Positions 9,433-19,855 of a DNA stretch of 64,000 bases are shown here, piece after piece. How positions within the stretch are numbered: the first letter of the stretch is position 1; each line of letters opens with the position of its first letter. A model generated the notes under the pieces. That model ran no database searches. It had not been told where the DNA came from and saw nothing but the letters and a program-made list of their open reading frames with translations. Position numbers and translations under genes: made by a program. This stretch comes from Undibacterium sp. KW1. Lineage in GTDB: Bacteria > Pseudomonadota > Gammaproteobacteria > Burkholderiales > Burkholderiaceae_D. The stretch spans positions 5,580,001 to 5,644,000 of the forward strand of contig NZ_AP018439.1 of assembly GCF_009937955.1 (NCBI RefSeq), written 5' to 3'.

Positions 9433-10363
9433 ACGCTAATTCATTTTCACTGACTGCTTGTCGCACCTCATCCCTGTCCAGATTAGGTGCAAACTGTTGT
9501 ATGAATTCATAGGTATAAGCGCGCAGGTAAGCGCCACGGCGTACCGCCAGACGTGTCACATTCGATGCAAACAAGTGGCTGGCCGAAATTGTCCTCAAGC
9601 CATGTGCACGTTGCACTTCTATGGCCATCGAAGCCACCAGACCCACGCCCAGACCCAGCGCCACATATTGCTGGATAACGTCAGAATCCATCGCAGTCAG
9701 GACGATATCGGTGCGCAAGCCAGCCAGGCGGAATGCGTCATCAATATGACCACGACCGGTAAAACCAACGTCATAAGTAATCAGTGGATAATTCGACAGG
9801 TCTTCCAGCGTCAGTTCTTCCTTGCTCAGGAGTGGATGACCTTCTGGTACGACGACAACGTGATTCCATTCATAGCAGGCGAAAGAAGCCAGGTCCTTGA
9901 ACTGTGACAGACCCTCGGTCGCAATACCGATATCGGCCTTGCCAGACAATACCCATTCAGCAATATGTTCCGGGGAACTTTGTTGCAGGGCTATGCGCAC
10001 TTCAGGGAAAGCCTGACGAAAGCCTTGTACCACCTTGGGCAGCACATAGCGCGCCTGGGTATGGGTAGTAGCGATTGTCAGCGTGCCTTTGGACTGGTCA
10101 GAATAGTCCTCGCCAGCCTGGCGCAGGTTTTCTGCTTCCAGCAGCAATCTTTCTATGATGGGCAATATGTCCTTGCCAGGTTCTGTCAGACCGGTCAGGC
10201 GTTTGCCATTACGTTCGAAAATATCGACACCAAGTTCTTCTTCCAGTTCACGGATCTGGCGGCTGACGCCGGGCTGGGAAGTAAACAAGACATTCGCCAC
10301 TTCAGTCAGGTTATAACCACGGCGTGATGCTTCACGGATAGAGCGTAGTTGTTGGAAATTCAT
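9431..10363 (-). CDS. cysB: CysB-type LysR regulator of sulfur assimilation
   Basis: This is a 310-residue LysR regulator. The N-terminal winged helix (FQQLRSIREASRRGYNLTEVANVLFTSQPGVSRQIRELEEELG) is very close to the CysB/Cbl group, and the effector domain contains TTHTQARYVLPKV and ADIGIATE, where CysB proteins bind acetylserine and sulfate-like ligands. It is the last gene of the sulfate transport run cysT-cysW-cysA-cysB and probably controls that run and the sulfonate genes upstream. Its TAG stop codon is made by the terminal repeat of a MITE-like element. Confidence 0.93.
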   Translation of the reverse strand: MNFQQLRSIREASRRGYNLTEVANVLFTSQPGVSRQIRELEEELGVDIFERNGKRLTGLTEPGKDILPIIERLLLEAENLRQAGEDYSDQSKGTLTIATTHTQARYVLPKVVQGFRQAFPEVRIALQQSSPEHIAEWVLSGKADIGIATEGLSQFKDLASFACYEWNHVVVVPEGHPLLSKEELTLEDLSNYPLITYDVGFTGRGHIDDAFRLAGLRTDIVLTAMDSDVIQQYVALGLGVGLVASMAIEVQRAHGLRTISASHLFASNVTRLAVRRGAYLRAYTYEFIQQFAPNLDRDEVRQAVSENELA

Positions 10364-10381
10364 GGGGCACCTTATTCTTTA

Positions 10382-11446
10382 TTATTGAGCATCGACAAAA
10401 ACATGCAGGCGTTTTGGGCGCACTACCAGGGCTTCGCCGACTTTGAGTTTCAGTTGTTCATAGCGTTCTGTAGAAATCATGGCTTCGACCAGTTCGCCGT
10501 TGTCATCTCTTTCCAGTTCAAGCTGGGCCAGCGGGCCTATGCTGTGGACGCGGCGGAGTTGCACATTGAGGCCTGCCGCTCCGGGCGAATAGCGGTCTAT
10601 TTCGAGTTCATGCGGGCGCACATAGCCAGTACCAAAAGCGTCACGGGTTTCGGCATGGCCTGGCGCTTCAAAAGGCACACCGCCAGCATCAAGTATGCCT
10701 TCATGAATACGGCCACGGAACAGGTTCACATTACCGAGGAAGCCATAGACAAAAGGCGTAGCCGGATTATGATATACCTCAGCCGGAGCGCCTACCTGCT
10801 CCACCTTGCCGTGATTCATCAGGACGATCTTGTCAGCCACTTCCAGCGCTTCTTCCTGGTCATGCGTGACGAAAATACTGGTCACATGCAATTCATCGTG
10901 CAGGCGACGTAACCAGCGGCGCAACTCCTTGCGTACCTTGGCATCGAGCGCACCGAAAGGTTCGTCGAGCAAAAGTACGCGTGGTTCTACTGCCAATGCA
11001 CGTGCCAGCGCAATACGCTGACGCTGGCCACCTGACAATTGCGGTGGGTAACGGTCAGCCAGCCAATCGAGCTGCACCAGTTCCAGCAGCTTGGTGACTT
11101 TCTCCTTGATCTCACTTTCTGATGGGCGCACATGGCGTGGCTTGACGCGCAAGCCGAAAGCAATGTTTTCAAAAATCGTCATATGCTTGAATAAGGCATA
11201 GTGCTGGAATACAAAGCCAACCTGGCGTTCACGCACATGCTGCGCAGAGGCATCTTGCCCGTCGAGCAAAACCTGGCCACTGTCGGCATATTCCAGACCG
11301 GCGATGATGCGCAACAGTGTGGTCTTGCCGCAACCTGATGGCCCCAGCAAGGCGGTCAGTTCACCATTCGGGAAATCCAGCGAGACATTGTCCAGTGCGG
11401 TAAAACTACCAAAGCGTTTTTGTAATTGATTAACAGCGATACTCAC
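10382..11446 (-). CDS. cysA: Sulfate/thiosulfate ABC transporter ATP-binding protein
   Basis: This is the ATPase subunit that powers sulfate and thiosulfate import through the CysT-CysW channel. The 354 residues contain Walker [10 protein letters not shown], the signature [15 protein letters not shown], Walker [13 protein letters not shown] and the switch histidine in FVTHDQEEA, then a C-terminal TOBE-like domain (about residues 240-350) usual for CysA. It lies 18 bases after cysW and 18 bases before cysB on the minus strand. Confidence 0.96.
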   Translation of the reverse strand: MSIAVNQLQKRFGSFTALDNVSLDFPNGELTALLGPSGCGKTTLLRIIAGLEYADSGQVLLDGQDASAQHVRERQVGFVFQHYALFKHMTIFENIAFGLRVKPRHVRPSESEIKEKVTKLLELVQLDWLADRYPPQLSGGQRQRIALARALAVEPRVLLLDEPFGALDAKVRKELRRWLRRLHDELHVTSIFVTHDQEEALEVADKIVLMNHGKVEQVGAPAEVYHNPATPFVYGFLGNVNLFRGRIHEGILDAGGVPFEAPGHAETRDAFGTGYVRPHELEIDRYSPGAAGLNVQLRRVHSIGPLAQLELERDDNGELVEAMISTERYEQLKLKVGEALVVRPKRLHVFVDAQ

Positions 11447-11464
11447 GGTGAACCCCTTCTCTCT

Positions 11465-12376
11465 TTATTCTTGCGGCAATTGGCGGTTTTCATTGGTACG
11501 CCATTCGACTAATGTTTTCAGCGCGAGTGTCAGCAAAGCCAGCAAGGTCAGCAGTGACGCGACAGCAAAGGCGGCGGTGAAGTTGTACTCGTTATATAAA
11601 ATTTCGACTTGCAACGGCATGGTATTGGTCTCGCCACGGATATGGCCGGACACCACTGATACCGCACCAAACTCACCCATGGCACGCGCATTACACAGAA
11701 TCACGCCATACAGCAAACCCCATTTGATATTTGGCAAAGTCACGTACCAGAAAGTCTTCCAGCCAGATGCGCCGAGCACCAGTGCAGCCTCTTCTTCTTC
11801 GCTACCCTGCGCCTGCATCAGCGGTATCAATTCACGAGCGACAAATGGAAAAGTAACGAAAATGGTTGCCAGCACAATGCCAGGTACCGCAAACAAAATC
11901 TTGATTTCATGATCACGCAGCCATTCACCAAACCAGCCCTGCGCACCAAACAGCAAGACATAGATCAGACCGGAGATCACGGGAGACACTGAAAACGGCA
12001 AATCAATCAGCGTCAGCAAAACATTTTTGCCACGGAATTCAAACTTGGCGATAGTCCAGGCTGCCGCTACACCAAACACCAGGTTCAGCGGCACGGCTAT
12101 GCCCGCAGCTATCAGGGTCAGTTTGATGGCTGACAAGGCATCTGCTTCTACTATCGCTGCCAGGTAAACTTCCCAGCCTTTTTTCAGTGCTTCGGCAAAA
12201 ACGGCTGCCAGTGGAATGAATAAAAACAGAGTCAGGAACAGCAATGCAGTCACGGTCAAGACTATACGTACCCACAACGGTTCCAGCGTTGCCGCTGGTG
12301 TGATCGCAGGTTCATGCCTGCGTGCAGTGATGGGCGTCTTGACGGGCGTATTGATGGCGGCTGTCGTCATGATCAA
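11465..12376 (-). CDS. cysW: Sulfate ABC transporter permease CysW
   Basis: This is one of two inner-membrane channel subunits of the sulfate importer. It has about six hydrophobic segments and a cytoplasmic coupling loop ([24 protein letters not shown]) that matches the EAA motif docking to CysA. The start overlaps the cysT stop by four bases (ATGA), so the two are translationally coupled. The N-terminal 30 residues before the first helix are hydrophilic and proline- and threonine-rich. Confidence 0.95.
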   Translation of the reverse strand: MIMTTAAINTPVKTPITARRHEPAITPAATLEPLWVRIVLTVTALLFLTLFLFIPLAAVFAEALKKGWEVYLAAIVEADALSAIKLTLIAAGIAVPLNLVFGVAAAWTIAKFEFRGKNVLLTLIDLPFSVSPVISGLIYVLLFGAQGWFGEWLRDHEIKILFAVPGIVLATIFVTFPFVARELIPLMQAQGSEEEEAALVLGASGWKTFWYVTLPNIKWGLLYGVILCNARAMGEFGAVSVVSGHIRGETNTMPLQVEILYNEYNFTAAFAVASLLTLLALLTLALKTLVEWRTNENRQLPQE

Positions 12377-13227
12377 TCCCTCCCTGCATTTTGGCGGCTG
12401 CGCGTCCAGGCCTGCAACGCATTAATCGTCAGCAACAGGGTGAACGACAGCAACAGCATGACCACAGCTATCGCTGTCGCCCCGGCATAATCATATTGTT
12501 CGAGTTTGGTAATCATGAATAGCGGCGTAATTTCAGAAATCATGGGCATGTTGCCAGCGATAAAAATCACTGAGCCATATTCACCGGTAGCGCGGGCAAA
12601 GGCCAGTGCAAAACCCGTCAGCAAAGCCGGTATTATGCTGGGCAAGATCACGCGCAAAAATGTCTGCAGATGACTGGCACCCAGACTGACGGCTGCTTCT
12701 TCCAGTTCTTTTTCAGCCTCCTCCAGCACGGGTTGTACAGTGCGCACCACGAAAGGCAGGCCGATGAATGTCAGCGCAATCAAAATACCGAGAGGCGTGT
12801 AGGCAACCTTGATACCCAATGGTGTCAGCAATTTGCCTATCCAGCCATTTGGTGCATACAGGGTTGCCAGCGTAATGCCTGCCACTGCTGTCGGCAGGGC
12901 GAATGGCAAATCCACCAGTGCATCGATGAGACGCTTGCCAGGAAACTTGTAGCGCACCAGCACCCAGGCAACGATGCCGCCAAAGAAGACATTGATCAGC
13001 GCACCCAACAGGGACGCACCAAAAGTCAGGCGGTAAGATGCCATCACACGGTCAGACGTGACGGTATTCCAGAAAGCCTCCCAGGTCATGGTAAAGGTTT
13101 TCAGGAACACGGCAGAAAGCGGTATCAGGACAATCAAGCCCAGATAAAACAGGGTAAAACCCAGAGAAAGCTGAAAGCCGGGCATCACCCGTCTTGCCCT
13201 TTTATTTGATCCTAAAAACTGCGCCAT
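12373..13227 (-). CDS. cysT: Sulfate ABC transporter permease CysT (CysU)
   Basis: This is the partner permease of CysW. The 284 residues have six predicted membrane helices and an EAA loop ([30 protein letters not shown]). It is the first gene of the cysTWAB run. The spacer upstream contains the motif TATATA-N2-AAACGAA, which is also found in front of sbp. The run has no binding-protein gene of its own; sbp at 20456-21466 is the obvious partner. Confidence 0.95.
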   Translation of the reverse strand: MAQFLGSNKRARRVMPGFQLSLGFTLFYLGLIVLIPLSAVFLKTFTMTWEAFWNTVTSDRVMASYRLTFGASLLGALINVFFGGIVAWVLVRYKFPGKRLIDALVDLPFALPTAVAGITLATLYAPNGWIGKLLTPLGIKVAYTPLGILIALTFIGLPFVVRTVQPVLEEAEKELEEAAVSLGASHLQTFLRVILPSIIPALLTGFALAFARATGEYGSVIFIAGNMPMISEITPLFMITKLEQYDYAGATAIAVVMLLLSFTLLLTINALQAWTRSRQNAGRD

Positions 13228-13282
13228 GCTTAGCCTTTATTACAGATATGACTATCGATGAGCAATCTTCCCAGTATTTTGT

Positions 13283-13297
13283 TATATAGAAAACGAA
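13283..13297 (-). promoter_or_regulatory. Candidate sulfur-regulon site upstream of cysT
   Basis: On the plus strand this reads TATATAGAAAACGAA, 56-70 bases before the cysT start. A closely related string, TATATA-N5-AAAACGAA, occurs upstream of sbp (21521-21538). Shared placement before the two sulfate-uptake genes suggests a common promoter or CysB-binding region, but two AT-rich examples are weak evidence. Confidence 0.35.
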
Positions 13298-13511
13298 TTT
13301 TTTCTTATGCTTAAATACGTTTTTCGCATATAGATTAGACGTTAATGAGCAAAAATACCAAAAAATTATTTATAAGTCATTGAATTGACGATGAATCGGG
13401 CATTTTTTGGTTTTGCATATGCAGAAAGCGCAAAAACGCAGAAACACCTCTGCAAGCATCTGCATCGGTGATCTCTACTGATCTCTACGTTAGTTGTTGA
13501 GATGGAAAATC

Positions 13512-14357
13512 TCAGGCGAGTTTGAATTCCTCTTCGTAATGGAAGCTCAGCTTGCTTTCTTCACGGCTTAACAATATCGCTTTGGGCAAATCAAACAAGA
13601 AACCCTGTAACAGATAAGGGCTGGCAGTCTGATTGGTCTCACGCAATGCCTGCAGGCGCTTCTGATTCTCTATGCGACGGAAAATAATGTGGCACTGGGC
13701 CCGGTCAGCCTGCTCCAGCAAACGCACTTGCGCCTCTGCATCATTGGCCAGACTGATATCAAGCTTGATGGATGAAGGCCGTATGCGGTCCAGCAAATCA
13801 ACGGCTTGCTCCAGGCTGGCCGCATGTAAGCCTATGCGAAAGCCATTGCGCCGGTAATTCTCGGCAACGTGGGTCAAGACCCAGCGCTGACTCGGCGCGA
13901 TCAAGGGCAGTTGCAAAACTATATCGGGATGTGGCAACTCCAGCACATCAAGGATACGGCGGAACGCCATGCCATGATTACCCTCCACCGCTGCCAGCAA
14001 GCGGCTATGCACACTAAGATATAAATCCAGCTTGGCACTTTCTGGCTGCCGGTAAAAATTCAGGGTATGCAAGAGCCGGCACAACCTGTCCAGCTCTACC
14101 GACTCATCATCATTAGCGGCGTTTTCCAGCAATTTCCAGATATTCAGGCCCTGGTCATCGCTGGCATAGCTGCGTGCATAGGCCTCATAAGCAATAATAC
14201 GGCCATCATCTCCAGCGCGTATGGCCTGGAAGGCGCTGGTCAGGGTGGAATTAAAATAACGTCCGCGCGCACGCCCTTGTTCATCCAGCCACAAGTTGGT
14301 GGTGGCAAGCGTACTTTGCAGACGACTCAGGTAGTTTTGCAATGCGGGAGAATGCAT
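13512..14357 (-). CDS. Degenerate EAL-domain protein in the sulfonate operon
   Basis: The 281-residue protein has the fold pattern of an EAL domain: AYEAYARSY where active enzymes have EAL, a late IKLDISLAND block like the K-I-D motif, and the C-terminal QGFLFDLP match. The catalytic signature fails: EAL is EAY, and the metal-binding DDFG(T/S)GYS loop is replaced by GLHAASLEQA. It therefore probably cannot hydrolyse c-di-GMP and may bind it or a protein partner. It follows the molbindin gene in the same direction, between the ssu and cys genes, which suggests a regulatory link between sulfur supply and another signal. Confidence 0.7.
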   Translation of the reverse strand: MHSPALQNYLSRLQSTLATTNLWLDEQGRARGRYFNSTLTSAFQAIRAGDDGRIIAYEAYARSYASDDQGLNIWKLLENAANDDESVELDRLCRLLHTLNFYRQPESAKLDLYLSVHSRLLAAVEGNHGMAFRRILDVLELPHPDIVLQLPLIAPSQRWVLTHVAENYRRNGFRIGLHAASLEQAVDLLDRIRPSSIKLDISLANDAEAQVRLLEQADRAQCHIIFRRIENQKRLQALRETNQTASPYLLQGFLFDLPKAILLSREESKLSFHYEEEFKLA

Positions 14358-14381
14358 GCCTGCCTCAGCTTAAAATTCTAT

Positions 14382-14597
14382 CTATAACTTGGCGATAGAA
14401 ACTTCTGTCGCTTTTACCAACGCCACAACTTCTGAACCGATGACCAGGTTCAAGTCTTTGATGGAGCGCGTAGTAATGACAGAAGTGACGATGCCTGCGG
14501 GTGTCTCGACATCGACTTCAGACACAACAGATCCTTCGATGATGGCCTTGATTTTGCCGCGAAATTGATTACGGACGTTGATAGCTTGTATGCTCAT
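14382..14597 (-). CDS. Molbindin (TOBE-domain molybdenum-pterin-binding protein)
   Basis: This is a 71-residue single TOBE domain (SARNQFRGKI-type start, here NVRNQFRGKIKAI, and GSEVVALVKATEVSIAKL at the end) of the Mop family. These small proteins form rings that bind molybdate, and some related domains bind sulfate-like oxyanions. It sits 26 bases after ssuB, so it is part of the sulfonate operon. The role there may be oxyanion buffering; this is inferred. Confidence 0.88.
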   Translation of the reverse strand: MSIQAINVRNQFRGKIKAIIEGSVVSEVDVETPAGIVTSVITTRSIKDLNLVIGSEVVALVKATEVSIAKL

Positions 14598-14623
14598 GAT
14601 AATTCCTTACATTAGTGAAACAA

Positions 14624-15553
14624 TCAGATTGCCCATGCAACCTGACTGACAGTCCTCAACAGCGACACATCACCCAGTTCGGTGTCTGGCGCGGCTGAAG
14701 GTTTTTGTAAAACGCGCTGCAAGATACGGTCTTCCAGCTCGGCAAATTTTGGATTGCCACGCGCCCGTGGGCGGGGTAAGTCAATTCTGGTATCCAGTGT
14801 GATTTGGCCATCTTCTATCAGGATCACGCGGTCGGCCAGGGCGATAGCCTCTTGTACATCGTGAGTCACCAGTACAGCAGTAAAGCCACGCTGCTGCCAC
14901 AGGCTTTCAATCAGGTTTTGCATCTCTATGCGGGTCAGTGCATCGAGTGCCCCCAATGGTTCATCAAGCAGCAACAAGGCTGGTTCATGCACCAACGCTC
15001 TTGCCAGCGCAACACGCTGACGCTGGCCACCGGACAATACCGATGGCCACTCGTCAGCGCGCTCAGCCAGCGCGACCTTTTCCAGAGCCTGACGAGCCCT
15101 GGTCTTGTCACTGCCCAGACCGAGTGCGACGTTGGCGATAACGGACTTCCACGGCAACAGGCGGGAATCCTGGAACATCACCCTGGTATCAGGTTTTGCT
15201 TTTCCCTCGGCAAATTCCAGGCTGCCGCTATCGGCTTTTTCCAGGCCGGCAATCAGGCGCAGCAAGGTACTCTTGCCGCAGCCGCTACGACCTATGACGG
15301 CGACAAACTCACCTGCAGCAATCTGCAGATTCAATGATTTCAGTACCTGCCGACCCTGATACGATTTTTGTATGAGGCGCAAACTGAGTGCGGTACCGCT
15401 GCTAGCTGACGCACTCCCCGCATTCTGGGCAGTTTCAGTCCCCGGCGACCATTCACCTTTGGCAGTATGCTCCCAGCCACCATCAAGTTCGTCGCGCAAG
15501 GCAATGATGTCTGGAACGGCACTGATGGAAAACTCTGAAAATTGACGCATCAT
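14624..15553 (-). CDS. ssuB: Aliphatic sulfonate ABC transporter ATP-binding protein
   Basis: This ATPase subunit of the alkanesulfonate importer shows Walker [13 protein letters not shown], the signature [15 protein letters not shown], Walker [13 protein letters not shown] and [10 protein letters not shown]. The start at 15553 gives an ATGA overlap with the ssuC stop and has GGGGAGG upstream; an in-frame longer start at 15592 would lie inside ssuC. About 55 residues precede the ABC core and are poor in known motifs, and a similar C-terminal stretch follows; both are longer than in E. coli SsuB (about 255 residues). Confidence 0.93.
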   Translation of the reverse strand: MMRQFSEFSISAVPDIIALRDELDGGWEHTAKGEWSPGTETAQNAGSASASSGTALSLRLIQKSYQGRQVLKSLNLQIAAGEFVAVIGRSGCGKSTLLRLIAGLEKADSGSLEFAEGKAKPDTRVMFQDSRLLPWKSVIANVALGLGSDKTRARQALEKVALAERADEWPSVLSGGQRQRVALARALVHEPALLLLDEPLGALDALTRIEMQNLIESLWQQRGFTAVLVTHDVQEAIALADRVILIEDGQITLDTRIDLPRPRARGNPKFAELEDRILQRVLQKPSAAPDTELGDVSLLRTVSQVAWAI

Positions 15554-16434
15554 GCTGCCCTCCCCTGATAGCCCGGATGCCAGCGCAGGCAATACTGTTC
15601 AAGCCCACGCGACAGCACATCGGCCAGCTTCCCCAGCAAGGCGTATAACAATATGCCGACCAGCACCACATCGGTTTGTAGAAATTCACGGGCATTCATG
15701 GTCATATAACCTATACCCGCCTGGGCAGAAATGGTTTCTGCAACGATCAGCAAGACCCACACCAGACCCAGCGAAAACCGCACGCCAACCAGTATTGAAG
15801 GCAGTGCACCTGGCAAGATCACATCGCGATATAAAGCCCAGCCAGACAAGCCATAGCTTTGCGCCATTTCTATCAGACCCTTATCAACAGTACGTATGCC
15901 GTGAAAAGTATTCAAATAAACGGGAAAAAACACACCCACCGACACCAGGAACAACTTGGCCATCTCATCGATACCAAACCATAAGATCACCAGTGGTATC
16001 AAGGCCAGGGCAGGAATATTTCCGACCATTTGCAAGCTCGTATCGAGCAGAGTTTCTGCGAACCGGAAACTGCCTGTCAGCAAACCCAGCAAGAGACCCA
16101 GCCCACCGCCAACTGCAAAGCCGGATATCGCCCGCCACAGACTGGTCTTGGCATGTACCCAGATTTCGCCGGAAACAGCGAGAGTCCAGAATGCTTTTAC
16201 CACCGCCAGTGGTTCGGGCAAGATACGGCTGGACAACCAGCCAGTCTGCGCTGCCAGTTGCCAGAACAGGATCAATGTTACTGGCACCAGCCAGGGCAAA
16301 CCCCGCTTCAGCAGACGCACGCTGGCCTGGCGAAAGACATCTGGTTTTTTTGCGGTAAGCTGTGCTGCATGGCCGGAGCCACCCTGCGCATAGGTAGCAG
16401 CAAATTCACTCACTTCAGTAATCATTGGTCCCAT
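15550..16434 (-). CDS. ssuC: Aliphatic sulfonate ABC transporter permease
   Basis: This is a 294-residue inner-membrane permease of the SsuC/TauC type, with about six hydrophobic helices and the coupling loop [27 protein letters not shown]. The first 50 residues are cytoplasmic and variable. It lies nine bases after ssuD and overlaps ssuB. Together with SsuB and one of the two SsuA proteins it forms the sulfonate importer. Confidence 0.94.
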   Translation of the reverse strand: MGPMITEVSEFAATYAQGGSGHAAQLTAKKPDVFRQASVRLLKRGLPWLVPVTLILFWQLAAQTGWLSSRILPEPLAVVKAFWTLAVSGEIWVHAKTSLWRAISGFAVGGGLGLLLGLLTGSFRFAETLLDTSLQMVGNIPALALIPLVILWFGIDEMAKLFLVSVGVFFPVYLNTFHGIRTVDKGLIEMAQSYGLSGWALYRDVILPGALPSILVGVRFSLGLVWVLLIVAETISAQAGIGYMTMNAREFLQTDVVLVGILLYALLGKLADVLSRGLEQYCLRWHPGYQGRAA

Positions 16435-16443
16435 TTTGCCTCC

Positions 16444-17595
16444 CTAGCTTTGCGATACCTTGGGGACGATGCCATTGGCCATGACTTCACCAAACGGGCC
16501 AGTCAGGCTGGTGGAAACACCGGGTACGGTCTTGCCTATCAGAGGGAATACCAGTTCTGAAAAACGGTAAGATTCTTCCAGATGCGGGTAACCCGAGAAA
16601 ATAAAGGTGTCGATGCCAAGCGCCTGATATTCCTTGATGCGTGCGGCCACGGTTTCAGGGTCGCCAACCAGCGCAGTACCTGCACCACCGCGCACCAGAC
16701 CGACACCGGCCCACAGATTAGGCGACACTTCCAGCTTGTCGCGCTTGCCGCCATGCAGGGCGATCATGCGTTGCTGGCCGACTGAATCCATTTTGGCAAA
16801 AGCTTTTTGTGCACGGGCAATGACATCATCATCAACATAGCGGATCAGGTCATCTGCAGCTTTCCAGGCTTCATCGTTAGTCTCACGCACGATCACATGC
16901 AGACGTATGCCAAAGCGCAAAGTCCTGCCATGTTTGGCTGCACGTTCACGCATGTCGGCGATCTTGGCGGCTACTGCTGCCGGTGGCTCACCCCAGGTCA
17001 GGTAAACATCGACCTGCTCTGCTGCCAGCTCATGTGCCGGTTCAGAAGAACCACCAAAATACAGCGGCGGATAAGGTTTTTGTATCGCCGGATACAAGGT
17101 TTTTGCGCCCTTGACGGTAATGTGCCTGCCTTCGAAATCATAGCCGGCGTCACCACCTTCGCCAGCCAGTGACGCACGCCAGACACGCAAGAATTCGTCA
17201 GTGATTTCGTAACGCTTTTCGTGATCGGCAAATACGCCATCAGCCTCCAGCTCGCCCTGATCACCACCGGTGACGATATTGATCAGCAAACGCCCCTTGG
17301 ATAAACGGTCAAAGGTCGCGGCCATGCGCACTGCCAAACCGGGGCTGCTCAAACCGGGGCGTATCGCTACCAGAAATTTGAGTTTACTGGTCGCGCCTAT
17401 GAGGCTGGAGGCTACCACCCAGGCATCTTCGCAAGAGCGGCCAGTAGGCAAGAGTACACCGTCAAAACCCTGGATGTCGGCAGCAACCGCAATCTGTTTC
17501 AGGTAGTCATAATTGACTTCACGCGCGCCATGCGTCGTCCCCAGATAGCGACTATCACCATGGGTGGGAATAAACCAGAATATATTCAAACTCAT
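16444..17595 (-). CDS. ssuD: FMNH2-dependent alkanesulfonate monooxygenase
   Basis: This enzyme splits alkanesulfonates with O2 and reduced flavin to give an aldehyde and sulfite. The 383-residue length and luciferase-like TIM barrel fit SsuD: N-terminal [40 protein letters not shown] and [13 protein letters not shown] blocks are all present. Reduced FMN would come from SsuE (19856-20428). A MITE-like element separates this gene from the ssuA paralogue upstream. Confidence 0.96.
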   Translation of the reverse strand: MSLNIFWFIPTHGDSRYLGTTHGAREVNYDYLKQIAVAADIQGFDGVLLPTGRSCEDAWVVASSLIGATSKLKFLVAIRPGLSSPGLAVRMAATFDRLSKGRLLINIVTGGDQGELEADGVFADHEKRYEITDEFLRVWRASLAGEGGDAGYDFEGRHITVKGAKTLYPAIQKPYPPLYFGGSSEPAHELAAEQVDVYLTWGEPPAAVAAKIADMRERAAKHGRTLRFGIRLHVIVRETNDEAWKAADDLIRYVDDDVIARAQKAFAKMDSVGQQRMIALHGGKRDKLEVSPNLWAGVGLVRGGAGTALVGDPETVAARIKEYQALGIDTFIFSGYPHLEESYRFSELVFPLIGKTVPGVSTSLTGPFGEVMANGIVPKVSQS

Positions 17596-17628
17596 TATTT
17601 GCTCCTGTATTTTTCTCGTGTCATAGTT

Positions 17629-17756
17629 AGAGGCTTTTGCAAAACTAAGCTGGCTAGGCGCCCCCGGCTAGGCGCCCCAGGCGCAGACAGTGCTTTAGCA
17701 CCGGGTTTTACATCTTGACGGCGCAACAACGCCAGATTATTTTTGCGAGAGCCTCT
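17629..17756. repeat. MITE-like element, copy 2
   Basis: The spacer between the ssuA paralogue and ssuD holds an element of about 128 bp with terminal inverted repeats: AGAGGCTTTTGCAAAA at 17629-17644 and TTTTTGCGAGAGCCTCT at 17740-17756. It contains the hairpin GTGCTTTAGCAC at 17690-17701, which equals the GTACTTTAGTAC hairpin of copy 1 with compensating changes. A direct duplication of GGCTAGGCGCCCC lies at about 17651-17677. Its right end touches the TGA stop codon of the ssuA paralogue, as copy 1 does with cysB. Confidence 0.75.
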
Positions 17757-18733
17757 CATAGTTTGGTGCCTGGTGGCAGCCATACTGCATCACGCACATT
17801 GACTGCTTTGGGTATCAATTTTTGTTGATAAAAATTGTCAGCCACTCTTTGCTGTTCATCGACGATGTTCTGGGTCAGATAGACGACGGGTGAACGTGCC
17901 CGACGTTCCAGAAAGCTGGCGATGGTCGGTTTATCTAAGCCCGTACTGGCAGCTATGATGGCAACAGCTTCATCGCGGTTCTTTTGTACGAAGGTATCGC
18001 TGCGCGTCAGTTCTTCAAACAGGACTTGTATGACTTTGGGATATTTGTCAGCAAAGCTGCGTGCAGACAAATGGTGAGACAGATTGTTGACCAGGCCCTT
18101 GCCTGTCGCCAGTATTCTTGGTGCTGCGCTTTGCTCAATCGCGGCCCAGTACGGGTCCCAGATCGCCCAGACATCAACACTGCCACGCTCGAAAGCTGCC
18201 CTGGCATCAGCCGGTGCCAGATACACAGGCGTGATGTCTGACCATTGCAAACCAGCATGCTGTACAGCGCGCAAGACGTGGTAATGCGCACTTGAGCCTT
18301 TTTGAAAAGCGATTTTCTTGCCTTTCAATTCTGCCAGCGTGCGTATGCCTGAATCAGGTTTCACCAGAATCGCGCTGACACCTGGCTTGGCCGGTTCAGC
18401 GCCGACATACACCAGATTGCTGCCTGCAGACTGGGCAAAGATAGGTGGCGGTTCGCCCGTGGTGGCAAAGTCTATGCTGCCTACTGACAGGGCTTCCAGC
18501 ATTTGTGGGCCTGCAGTAAATTCAAACCAGGTGACTTTAACACCTTTCAATTGCTGTTCCAGCGCCTGCCTGTGTTTCAGCAAGGTCAGGTTGACTGAGC
18601 TTTTTTGAAAACCTATACGTAACTCTTTGGGTAATTCTTTGGGCAAATCAGTGCCAGCTGCAAAGCTGGCTACAGACAATATGCTCAAAGAAAATGCCAG
18701 CAGCAGGCGGCGGATAGCAGACAATTTCATCAT
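17756..18733 (-). CDS. ssuA: Aliphatic sulfonate-binding protein, SsuA paralogue 1
   Basis: This is a 325-residue periplasmic binding protein with a signal peptide (about residues 1-26, ending SFAAG). The family blocks RIGFQKSSVNLTLLKHR, VGSIDFATTGEPPPIFAQSAGS, KKIAFQKGSSAHYHVLRA and DVWAIWDPYWAAIEQ are those of SsuA/TauA proteins. It lies five bases after the second paralogue and differs from it at many positions, so the pair probably differs in ligand range. Its stop codon overlaps a MITE-like element. Confidence 0.92.
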   Translation of the reverse strand: MMKLSAIRRLLLAFSLSILSVASFAAGTDLPKELPKELRIGFQKSSVNLTLLKHRQALEQQLKGVKVTWFEFTAGPQMLEALSVGSIDFATTGEPPPIFAQSAGSNLVYVGAEPAKPGVSAILVKPDSGIRTLAELKGKKIAFQKGSSAHYHVLRAVQHAGLQWSDITPVYLAPADARAAFERGSVDVWAIWDPYWAAIEQSAAPRILATGKGLVNNLSHHLSARSFADKYPKVIQVLFEELTRSDTFVQKNRDEAVAIIAASTGLDKPTIASFLERRARSPVVYLTQNIVDEQQRVADNFYQQKLIPKAVNVRDAVWLPPGTKL

Positions 18734-18738
18734 CAGCC

Positions 18739-19725
18739 TCAGGTCTTGACCGCAAATACTGCATCGCGGATATTGATACGCTTGGGTATCAGTTTCAGGT
18801 CAGCAAAGGTATCCGCTATGCTTTGCTGTTCCTTGATGACTTGTTCAGTCAAAGGTTTGACGCCAAAACCAAAACGGGAAGTGGATAATTCCACGATGCT
18901 GGTTTCCAGCCCGGTTTGCGTGGCCAATATGCTGGCAACTTCCTTGTGGTTTTTTGCTGCCCAGTCATCGACCTTGGCCAGCTCTTCGAGAATGATGCGC
19001 AAGACTTCAGGGCTTTTTTGTGCATAAGGCCGCGCAGCCAGATAAAACTGGTGATTGCTGACCGCGCCTTTACCATCCACCAGTATCCTGGCACCCAGTT
19101 GTTTTTCAGCCGCCGCCAGGAATGGGTCCCAGATCGCCCAGGCATCAACACTGCCACGCTCAAATGCTGCGCGTGCATCGGCGGGCGGCAGGAAGATAAC
19201 TTCAACATCCTTGTAATTCAAGCCCGCTTTTTCCAGCACCTTGACCAGCAGGTAATGCACATTCGAACCCTTGTTCAAGACTATCTTTTTGCCTTTGAGG
19301 TCTGCTGCTGATTTCAAAGGAGAATTCTTGGGCACAATGACAGCTTCACCACTCGGTGCTGGCGGCTCATTGCCGACATACAGCAAATCTGCACCAGCGG
19401 CCTGGGCAAAAATTGGTGGTGCTTCACCTGTGGTGCCAAAATCGATACTGCCTACATTCAAACCTTCCAGCAATTGTGGGCCAGCGGGAAACTCTGTCCA
19501 TTTGACATCGACACCCTGGGCAGCCAGCCGTTTATCCAGCGCCCCTGTCCCCTTGAGCACCGTCAGTGTTCCATACTTCTGATACCCTATGCGCAGACTG
19601 GTCTTGGCCTTGTCCTGGGCAAAGGCTTTGGGCAAAACCACGCTCAAAGCGGCCGCGGTCAAGGCCGACAGGCGGCTCAGGGTAAGACGTTTTTCCTTGC
19701 TGGTAATTTGAATTTTGCGGCTCAT
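18739..19725 (-). CDS. ssuA: Aliphatic sulfonate-binding protein, SsuA paralogue 2
   Basis: This is a 328-residue binding protein with a longer N-terminal region (about 36 residues, ending PKAFAQ) that looks like a signal peptide with a charged start. It shares RIGYQKYGTLTVLKG, VGSIDFGTTGEAPPIFAQAAGADLLYVG, KKIVLNKGSNVHYLLV and DAWAIWDPFLAAAEKQ with the SsuA family. It is encoded directly upstream of paralogue 1. Only one ssuB-ssuC pair is present, so the two binding proteins may share one importer. Confidence 0.93.
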   Translation of the reverse strand: MSRKIQITSKEKRLTLSRLSALTAAALSVVLPKAFAQDKAKTSLRIGYQKYGTLTVLKGTGALDKRLAAQGVDVKWTEFPAGPQLLEGLNVGSIDFGTTGEAPPIFAQAAGADLLYVGNEPPAPSGEAVIVPKNSPLKSAADLKGKKIVLNKGSNVHYLLVKVLEKAGLNYKDVEVIFLPPADARAAFERGSVDAWAIWDPFLAAAEKQLGARILVDGKGAVSNHQFYLAARPYAQKSPEVLRIILEELAKVDDWAAKNHKEVASILATQTGLETSIVELSTSRFGFGVKPLTEQVIKEQQSIADTFADLKLIPKRINIRDAVFAVKT

Positions 19726-19855
19726 GTTCTGCTTTCATATTTTGGACAAGACTTCCCCCTGCCGGGGTGCCAGCATGAAAGAAAGGTTATTAGTAAATGA
19801 TGTTAGAGCGGGTACTTGCTCAGTGCTATACCAATGCGGCTATGTTTTGCCAGGG

